Assembly (NCBI GenBank): GCA_050010595.1
Contig: JBEKKS010000013.1
Location: 1-64,000, forward strand
Length of the DNA: 64,000 nucleotides
Direction: 5' to 3'
Source of the DNA: Palsa-513 sp050010595
GTDB taxonomy: Bacteria; Actinomycetota; Thermoleophilia; Solirubrobacterales; Solirubrobacteraceae
In this document: piece after piece, positions 58,160-64,000 of the stretch
How the letters are laid out: every line of letters begins with the position of its first letter
Numbering within the stretch: position 1 is the first letter of the stretch
Position numbers and translations under genes: made by a program
Notes under the pieces: model-generated
Seen by the model: only the letters and a program-made list of their open reading frames with translations
Told to the model about the DNA's origin: nothing
Databases searched by the model: none

Positions 58160-58714
58160 TCAGTTAGCGGGGCTGGCCTCGCACATGCCAGCAGACCCGA
58201 TGTTCAGACCGATGTTGTTGATGTTGTAGAGGTGCTCGCTGGCGACGACGAAGACGATGTCGCAGATCTCGCGCTCCGAGTAGTGGCGGGCGAGCTCCCC
58301 AAACGTGTCGGAGTCGACGTGCCGGTCCGCGGTCAGCTGGGTCGCGAACACGAGCGCCGCGCGCTCGGAATCGTTGAACAGCGGGCTGTTCTCATACTCG
58401 CCGACAGCGTCGAGCTTGGCGGCATCCACGCCCGACTTGTTGATTGCCGACCACCTGTTGGCGTCGATGCAGAATCCGCACGCGTTCGTGCTCGCCACTC
58501 GCTCGCGGATCAGCACCGCCGTCTCAGGCGCCAGCTTCAGCTTCTTCTCGAGCTTGCCGGCCTTCATGTAGAACCTCGCGAAGGCGGCTGGCATGCGGGC
58601 GCAGAAGACGCTCAGCGGTCCCGGCACCTGGCCGAACTGCCGCCGGGTGTAGGCGTAGCCGAGCTTCAGCATGAGGCCCCGTGGCTTGGCAACTGGGGTG
58701 AGATATGTGGACAT
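58160..58714 (-). CDS. AhpD/carboxymuconolactone-decarboxylase-like protein
   Basis: 184 residues from ATG 58714; the frame is open upstream but only this start gives the family N-terminus. The active-site region is ASTNACGFCIDANRWSAINK (CxxC near residue 95). The usual CxxCxxxH reads CGFCIDAN, with Asn replacing the His. Helical landmarks DSERAALVFATQLTADRHV and VVASEHLYNINNIGLNIGS follow. Likely a peroxidase-like or thiol-redox enzyme. It is 57 bp upstream of the DUF1801 gene, so four minus-strand genes may form one unit with the ECF42 factor. Confidence 0.82.
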   Translation of the reverse strand: MSTYLTPVAKPRGLMLKLGYAYTRRQFGQVPGPLSVFCARMPAAFARFYMKAGKLEKKLKLAPETAVLIRERVASTNACGFCIDANRWSAINKSGVDAAKLDAVGEYENSPLFNDSERAALVFATQLTADRHVDSDTFGELARHYSEREICDIVFVVASEHLYNINNIGLNIGSAGMCEASPAN

Positions 58715-58872
58715 CCGGTTGGCGCTCCCCTCGTTGTGGTTTGCATGGCTAGACGAACGGACACGCCGAAAATCGACAGCCGCGGTGCAATGCGCTCGAG
58801 CGGGCACGCCTTCGAGCGGCGAGGTCTCGGGGCCGTGCTCGGCCGCCGTTAGCCGTGCGCTAGGTTTGAGCG

Positions 58873-59895
58873 ATGGAGCTGCGAGATCTGGGGCGGACTG
58901 GCGTCAAGGTAAGCGAGCTGTGTCTCGGCGCGATGATGTTCGGCGCGTGGGGGAACACGGACCACGATGACTCGATCAGGATCATCCACCGAGCGCTCGA
59001 CGGCGGGATCAACTTCATCGACACCGCCGATATGTACTCGCAGGGCGAGTCGGAGGAGATCGTCGGCAAGGCTCTTGCCGGTGCCCGGCGCGCGAACGTG
59101 GTGTTGGCGACCAAGTTTCACGCGCCGATGGGCGAGGATCCAAACGAGCGCGGCAACTCGCGGCGCTGGATCGTGCGCGAGGTCGAGAACTCCTTGCGGC
59201 GCCTGCAGACTGACTGGATCGACCTCTACCAGGTGCATCGTCCGGATGCGAACACCGATGTAGGGGAGACCCTCTCGGCACTGACGGATCTCGTCCGCGC
59301 CGGAAAGATCCGCTATTTCGGCTCTTCTACGTTCCCCGCCTCCCAAATTGTCGAAGCCCAGTGGGTGGCACGCGACCGTTGCCTCGAGCGCTTCAAGACC
59401 GAGCAGCCGCCGTACTCGATGCTCGTGCGCGGGATTGAGGCGGACGTGCTTCCGACCTGTGAGCGGCATGGCATCGGCGTGATCCCGTGGAGCCCGCTGG
59501 CCGGCGGCTGGCTCGCCGGCGGGTACCGCAAGAGTGGCGCGGTGCCGCAATCCAGGCGCAGCGTGCGACTGCCGGACCGCTACGACATCTCGAGCGCCGT
59601 CAACCAGCGCAAGCTGGAGGCCGCCGACGCGCTCGGCGCGCTTGCGGATGAGGCGGGCTTGTCCTTGATCGAGCTGGCGATTGCCTGGGTGCTGCGCCAT
59701 CCTGCCGTCACCTCGGCGATCATCGGCCCGCGCACGCTCGAACATCTGGAATCCCAGCTGCCCGCGGCGGAGCTCTCACTCGACACCGCGATCCTCGATC
59801 GGATCGACGAGATCGTGCCGCCCGGCGTGACGCTCAACCCTGCCGACGGCGGCTTCGACAATCCGAGCCTCGCGCCGGCCGCTCGCCGCCGCTAG
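58873..59895 (+). CDS. Aldo/keto reductase
   Basis: 340 residues. The catalytic tetrad is readable: Asp and Tyr in FIDTADMYSQGES (about residues 50-56), Lys in NVVLATKFHAP near residue 80 and His in LYQVHRPDANTD near residue 120. The C-terminal NADPH-binding loop is HPAVTSAIIGPRTLEHLES. It reduces a carbonyl with NADPH; the substrate is unknown. It is divergent from the AhpD-like gene with about 160 bp between starts. Confidence 0.93.
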   Translation: MELRDLGRTGVKVSELCLGAMMFGAWGNTDHDDSIRIIHRALDGGINFIDTADMYSQGESEEIVGKALAGARRANVVLATKFHAPMGEDPNERGNSRRWIVREVENSLRRLQTDWIDLYQVHRPDANTDVGETLSALTDLVRAGKIRYFGSSTFPASQIVEAQWVARDRCLERFKTEQPPYSMLVRGIEADVLPTCERHGIGVIPWSPLAGGWLAGGYRKSGAVPQSRRSVRLPDRYDISSAVNQRKLEAADALGALADEAGLSLIELAIAWVLRHPAVTSAIIGPRTLEHLESQLPAAELSLDTAILDRIDEIVPPGVTLNPADGGFDNPSLAPAARRR

Positions 59896-59930
59896 TCACC
59901 GCCGCCCCGCACAGTTCGGCGAGAGTGCCG

Positions 59931-61886
59931 CTAGCCGACGTGGAACGTCGTCGTCACGGGCGTCGATGCGGGCCCGGAGCTCGCGAGCGCGACGATCGTG
60001 GCTTCGTAGTTGCCGGGGTGGAGCTGCTTCGGGAGCGGTACGGCTCCCGTTCCGGCGGGCAGCGCCTCGGTGACCGTACCGGCCGACACGGAGAGCGTGC
60101 ATTTCGGCAGGTGGCGCCGCGCACGGGTCGCTGCGAGGCAGGTTCCGGCCTTTTCGCGGCCGGGGAGTAGGCGCTCGAGCGTCACCGTTACGGTCGCGGA
60201 CTTCGATATCTGCAACGTGATCTCGCTGGCGTGGCGGTGCCTGTGCTTGCCCTTGCCCGACGTGTGCGCCTTGACGAAGCTGACGGCGCTGATCACGGGC
60301 GCGCTGATCACGGGCGCGGGGGACGCGACCGTTGTGGTGACAGTCGTCGACGCGCTCAATCCATTTGGTTCCTTCACGGTAAGCGTCGCGTGATGTGTCC
60401 CGGCGGCCGCATAGGCATGCGTTACGACCGCGCCGCTCGCGCTTGTTCCGTCATCGAAGCTCCAGGAGTACGAGGAGATCGACTCGCCTTCGTTGGGATC
60501 CGATGACGCGCTGCCATTGAACGTGAGCGCTTGGCCGGGCGTCGCGCTGCCGGGACCACTTGCGCTCGCGGTCGGCGCGCCGCGCTGATACTCGTAGGCG
60601 CCGATGTCGGTCTTCCCGTTGACGACTCGCGGATTCCCGTCGAGATCGGTGCCGCCGGTCAGGCTTGGATCACCGGCATCGACGAGCGGAGAGTTGTAGG
60701 GGAGGTGGTAGTCGCCGGTCGCCGCGTTGACGAACACCGGCAGCACGGGGCTCGCGGCACCTTGATTCTGGTTGCTGGTGAGCGTGGGGCTCGGGCAGTC
60801 TTGCGTGATCGAGCCGCTGCTGCCGGTCATCCCGGTGAAGTTGAAGGAGCTGTAGCCGATCGAGACTGCGCCTGCCCCGGATGTGCCCTCGAAGCACTCG
60901 ACGTTTCCGCCGGGGTCGGTCCCTCCCGCGGCCGGGAATCCGACGCCAACGCTGCTGTCGATCTCGGCCGTGGCGCTCTCGGACGCCCCTTGTCCATTGA
61001 CCGAGACCGCCCAGCCGGCGGCTACGCCACCGCTTGTCGTGCCGGCGACGATCGTGTCCTGGTCGATCTTCGCGAGGTCCACCTCACCGTGCTGCCCATT
61101 GGCACTCGCAACGTAAACCCCGACGCAGCCACCGTTGCACGACGCTCCGAGCTCGAGCAGCGAGCTGACGATATTGACCGTTCCGCCATCGCTCATTGCT
61201 ACGTCTTCGTTCGCGTCGCTGATGCGTGTCGACTCGATCGTGACCGTCGCGCCGTTGCCGGGACCGACCTGGATTCCAGTCTGGGCCCCGCTGATCGTGC
61301 TGTTTGAGACGGTCGCGGCGCCGTCATCCAACTCGACCCCGAACTTTGATGTGCCGCCCCCTGCCGACAGGTCGACGCTGCCGCTGAAGCTGGCACCGGC
61401 CGCCGGCATGACGACGCCCTGAGGGTTTGTCGAGCCGCTGGCCGCTACGACCGCGACATTGGTGACGGTCCCGTTCACGCCGACTCCGGATGCGCCGCTC
61501 GATCCGGACGGGATCAGCACCTCGAGGTTGGAGGCGCTGCTGCCAGTCCCTGTGAGCGAAAGCTCGACATCGGAGCTCGAGATTCCGCTGATCGTAGTGC
61601 CGCTCGGGCCGCCGGGCCCGGCCCCGATGAGCGTGACGTGCGGCTGCGTGGTGACGGCGCCGTCTGGAGGATTGCTCGCCGTATAGCTACCCGGACCGAT
61701 CCGGATCGTGTCGCCGCTCACCGCGGCCGCCATCGCTGCGGTGAGGCTCGACTCAGCAGTCGTGCATGAGCCGCCGCTCGTGCCAACGCACAGCGTCGCG
61801 GCTGACGCGCTACTTGGCGCCAACAGCAAAGCCGCAGCCACCAGCAGCGGCAACGGCAGCCAGGTTTGCCCCCTAGGCCCGCCCAT
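59931..61886 (-). CDS. Secreted right-handed beta-helix protein with PKD domain
   Basis: 651 residues from ATG 61886; ATG 61916 is an alternative. The signal peptide is LPLPLLVAAALLLAPSSASA. The first half is a parallel beta-helix-like region (SGDTIRIGPGSYTASNPPDG, VSNSTISGAQTGIQVGPGNG, STRISDANEDVAMSDGG), as in pectate-lyase-like and NosD-type proteins. Further on, GAPTASASGPGSATPGQALTF and YSWSFDDGTSASGAVVTHAY form a PKD domain near residue 470. The C-terminus has a basic beta module (KHRHRHASEITLQISKS). No anchor motif. Function unknown; polysaccharide binding or cleavage is a possibility. Confidence 0.8.
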   Translation of the reverse strand: MGGPRGQTWLPLPLLVAAALLLAPSSASAATLCVGTSGGSCTTAESSLTAAMAAAVSGDTIRIGPGSYTASNPPDGAVTTQPHVTLIGAGPGGPSGTTISGISSSDVELSLTGTGSSASNLEVLIPSGSSGASGVGVNGTVTNVAVVAASGSTNPQGVVMPAAGASFSGSVDLSAGGGTSKFGVELDDGAATVSNSTISGAQTGIQVGPGNGATVTIESTRISDANEDVAMSDGGTVNIVSSLLELGASCNGGCVGVYVASANGQHGEVDLAKIDQDTIVAGTTSGGVAAGWAVSVNGQGASESATAEIDSSVGVGFPAAGGTDPGGNVECFEGTSGAGAVSIGYSSFNFTGMTGSSGSITQDCPSPTLTSNQNQGAASPVLPVFVNAATGDYHLPYNSPLVDAGDPSLTGGTDLDGNPRVVNGKTDIGAYEYQRGAPTASASGPGSATPGQALTFNGSASSDPNEGESISSYSWSFDDGTSASGAVVTHAYAAAGTHHATLTVKEPNGLSASTTVTTTVASPAPVISAPVISAVSFVKAHTSGKGKHRHRHASEITLQISKSATVTVTLERLLPGREKAGTCLAATRARRHLPKCTLSVSAGTVTEALPAGTGAVPLPKQLHPGNYEATIVALASSGPASTPVTTTFHVG

Positions 61887-61970
61887 CTGCGAGAAATGTA
61901 GCGGAACAAACGGCAACGCGCGAACGTGGTGCGCAGCTTTGTTCCACCGCGCCAGGCGCGCGGCGCGGAG

Positions 61971-62942
61971 TCAACGTGGCTCGCTGTACTCCGAGCGGTC
62001 CACGAGATGCTGGGCGGCCTCGCCGCGTAGCGCTCGCGCGACGTTCTCGGCGGCGTGGCGGGCGGCCTCGCCGGAGGACCGCTCGGTCATCGCCGAGTTG
62101 TGCGGCGATCCGATTACGTTCGCCAGCTCGAAGAACGGCCGCCGCGTCGTGAACCGACCGCCGTGGCGCGGCTCCTGCCACCAGACATCGAGCCCGGCGC
62201 AGAACGACGGCGTCGCCAGGAGGTGCTCGTAGAGGGCGTCCTCGTCGACGATCGCGGCGCGCGCCACGTTGATCAGGATCGCGTCGGGCTTCATCAGCGA
62301 AAGCTGGCGGCCACCGATCAACCCACGCGTGACGCGTGTGAGCGGAATCGAGATCACGAGCACGTCCGCAGCCGCGAGGATCTCGTCGAGCTCGTCAAGG
62401 CTGGCCGCGCGCTCGACGAGCTCATCGTCCGTCGGCGAGCGGGTCACGGCAAGGATGCGCGCGCCGAAAGCGCGAAACAGCTTCGCACTCGCGCGGCCGA
62501 TGCCGCCGTAGCCGAGCACCGCGACGAGCGCCCCGCGAAGCTCGACGGTGCGTGTTGCCTGGTCGAAGATTCCCTCGGCCAGCAGCTCGTGGTTGCGGGG
62601 CAGCCGCTTGGCTAGGGCCAGCGTCATCGCCAGCACGTGCTCGGCCATCGGCTCGGCCCAGCCTCCACCGTTGGCCGCGAGCGCAACGCCTTCGGGCAGC
62701 AGGTCGAGCGGGAAATGCTCTACGCCGGCCGAGAGCACCTGGACGAGCTCAACCGATCCGAGCAGCGCGAGGTCCTGCGGGCGCAGCCTGTTACCCCAGT
62801 CCAGCAGCGCATCCGCACGCGAAAGCGCCGCGGCCCGCCGCGCGTCATCGAGCCCTTCGACATACGTGATCCGTGCGAGGTCGCCGATCGCCGACTCGAT
62901 CGCTTCACGCATCTGCGGATTCGGGTCGAACGAGACCACCAC
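61971..62942 (-). CDS. D-isomer-specific 2-hydroxyacid dehydrogenase-family protein
   Basis: About 323 residues; the true start is one of the GTG codons between 62969 and 62939, since no clear ribosome site decides. The NAD motif is VLGYGGIGRASAKLFRAFG near residue 147. LINVARAAIVDEDAL carries the catalytic Arg region, and the catalytic His is in IGSPHNSAMT. QVLSAGVEHFPLDLLPEGVALAANG is the conserved substrate-domain segment. It oxidises or reduces a 2-hydroxy/2-keto acid. It is divergent from the next aldo/keto reductase. Confidence 0.88.
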   Translation of the reverse strand: MVVSFDPNPQMREAIESAIGDLARITYVEGLDDARRAAALSRADALLDWGNRLRPQDLALLGSVELVQVLSAGVEHFPLDLLPEGVALAANGGGWAEPMAEHVLAMTLALAKRLPRNHELLAEGIFDQATRTVELRGALVAVLGYGGIGRASAKLFRAFGARILAVTRSPTDDELVERAASLDELDEILAAADVLVISIPLTRVTRGLIGGRQLSLMKPDAILINVARAAIVDEDALYEHLLATPSFCAGLDVWWQEPRHGGRFTTRRPFFELANVIGSPHNSAMTERSSGEAARHAAENVARALRGEAAQHLVDRSEYSEPR

Positions 62943-63106
62943 CGATTTCGCGGAGCCTTCCACGATCACGATTATGTCGAGCGTCGCGCTTGCGCCTGCC
63001 ACACTTGGTCCAGGGCACGCTCGACGGCTGCGCAGGCGGGCCGCGTGCCGGCGCGCGCGCCGCTCCCTCATCGACCAATCGCTCACCTTCCAGGAGAACA
63101 CGCTCA

Positions 63107-64000
63107 ATGAACAGACGCAAGCTTGGGACGCAAGGACTCGAGGTCTCGACCGAGGGTCTCGGATGCATGGGGATGACCTGGGCCTACGGCACCGGCGACG
63201 AGGCAGCGGGACTCGCGACGATTCACCGGGCGCTGGAGCTCGGGATCACCTTCCTCGACACTGCCGAGATCTACGGCCCGCACACGAACGAGGAGCTGGT
63301 CGGGCGTGCGATCGCCGGCGAGCGCGACAAGTTCGAGATCGCGACGAAGTTCGGCTTCGTTATCAATCCCGATGCGGCGGATGGCCGCGGCATCGACAGC
63401 AGTCCCGCTAACGTGAAGCGTGCCTGTGAGGGCTCGCTCGAGCGGCTGGGCGTAGACCACATCGACCTCTATTACCAGCACCGGGTCGACACGAACGTGC
63501 CGATCGAGGAGACGGTCGGAGCGATGGCGGAGCTCGTAGCGCAGGGCAAGGTCCGCTACCTCGGCCTGTCGGAGGCATCCGCGGAGACGATTCGCCGCGC
63601 CCACGCGACGCATCCGATCACGGCGGTCCAGAGCGAGTACTCCCTCTGGACGCGCGACCCCGAGGACGAGGTACTGGCGACGCTGCGCGAGCTCGGGATC
63701 GGCCTCGTCGCCTACTCCCCGCTCGGCCGTGGCTTCCTCACGGGCCAGATCCGCTCGCTCGACGACCTGCCGCAGGAGGATTGGCGGCGTTCCAACCCGC
63801 GCTTTCAGGCGCAGGCGCTGGCGGATAACCTCGCGCTCGCCGACCGCGTGAGCGAGATCGCCGCCGGCCGCGGCGTCACCGCCGCACAGCTCGCGCTGGC
63901 CTGGGTTCTCGCCAAGGGCGACGACATCGTGCCGATCCCAGGGACAAAGAGTCCGCAGCGCCTCGAGGAGAACGCCGCCGCGGCCGACCTCACCCTCTCC
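63107..64000 (+). CDS. Aldo/keto reductase (3' end beyond window)
   Basis: 298 residues are visible from ATG 63107, with AGGAGA 9 bp before it; the gene runs off the end. Tetrad: Asp and Tyr in FLDTAEIYGPH, Lys in FEIATKFGFV and His in LYYQHRVDTN. The segment SEASAETIRRAHATHPITAVQSEYSLW and the C-terminal IVPIPGTKSPQRLEEN are typical of the AKR11/AKR13-like group. It is unrelated in detail to the reductase at 58873, so the two are not a recent duplication. Confidence 0.92.
   Translation, partial: MNRRKLGTQGLEVSTEGLGCMGMTWAYGTGDEAAGLATIHRALELGITFLDTAEIYGPHTNEELVGRAIAGERDKFEIATKFGFVINPDAADGRGIDSSPANVKRACEGSLERLGVDHIDLYYQHRVDTNVPIEETVGAMAELVAQGKVRYLGLSEASAETIRRAHATHPITAVQSEYSLWTRDPEDEVLATLRELGIGLVAYSPLGRGFLTGQIRSLDDLPQEDWRRSNPRFQAQALADNLALADRVSEIAAGRGVTAAQLALAWVLAKGDDIVPIPGTKSPQRLEENAAAADLTLS

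Noticed and set aside
57623..58852. Plus-strand frame of 409 codons
   Set aside because: Antisense to the DUF1801 and AhpD-like genes.

Overview
The window is high-GC chromosomal DNA from a free-living actinobacterium. Codon third positions are mostly G or C, GTG and TTG starts are common, and many genes overlap by 4 bp. A class II ribonucleotide reductase, an ECF42 sigma factor with its YCII/DGPF partner, NarL-type two-component genes and several Thr/Ser-rich secreted proteins together resemble Thermoleophilia (Solirubrobacterales-like). That placement is inference from gene style; no rRNA is present to confirm it.

Layout. 1-10.1 kb: a surface-glycan cluster. It holds a 5'-truncated transaldolase, a sugar-nucleotide epimerase, a HddA-like GHMP kinase, a Gfo/Idh oxidoreductase, a polyprenyl-phosphate GT2, a HddC-like nucleotidyltransferase, GtrA, a large GT-C-like membrane protein and a GT4. 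The kinase plus nucleotidyltransferase plus transaldolase suggest activation of a heptose-type sugar. 10.2-34.2 kb: mostly housekeeping and hypothetical genes. These include a heme A synthase, HU, an Rrf2 regulator, two secreted proteins (one a peptidoglycan hydrolase behind a c-di-AMP riboswitch), a PfkB kinase, SDR, a YedZ-like membrane protein, rpiA, a diguanylate cyclase, two coiled-coil proteins, a phytanoyl-CoA dioxygenase-like protein, an MFS exporter, nrdJ, tmk, holB, msrA and a ThiXYZ-like ABC transporter.

34.3-51.2 kb: the most interesting part. An intact tRNA-Thr(CGT) gene at 34306-34378 has its 3' half, from the anticodon loop onward plus 5 bp beyond the gene, repeated perfectly (47 bp) at 48128-48174. 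A shorter copy (27 bp) lies at 51220-51246. This is the signature of tRNA-targeted integration, here of a 13.8-kb island followed by a 3.1-kb segment, with no recognisable integrase. The large island carries one coherent programme: an FAD/NAD(P)-binding protein, a TetR regulator with a palindromic operator, an SsuABC-type importer, three SfnC/DszC-like acyl-CoA-dehydrogenase-fold flavoproteins, an NtaA/DszA-family flavin monooxygenase, an SDR that has lost its catalytic Tyr/Lys, and a four-domain rhodanese with one active-site Cys. I infer an organosulfur (sulfonate, sulfone or thio-heterocycle) uptake and desulfurisation island. The small segment carries an ABM-type monooxygenase, a DUF2442 gene with a probable DUF4160 remnant, a secreted protein and a PLP enzyme.

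51.3-64 kb: an ABC-2 exporter, a divergent NarL-type histidine kinase/response regulator/DUF4097 operon (with a candidate switchable RNA structure upstream), the ECF42-YCII pair, DUF1801 and AhpD-like proteins, two aldo/keto reductases, a PKD/beta-helix secreted protein and a D-2-hydroxyacid dehydrogenase. The last gene runs off the window end.
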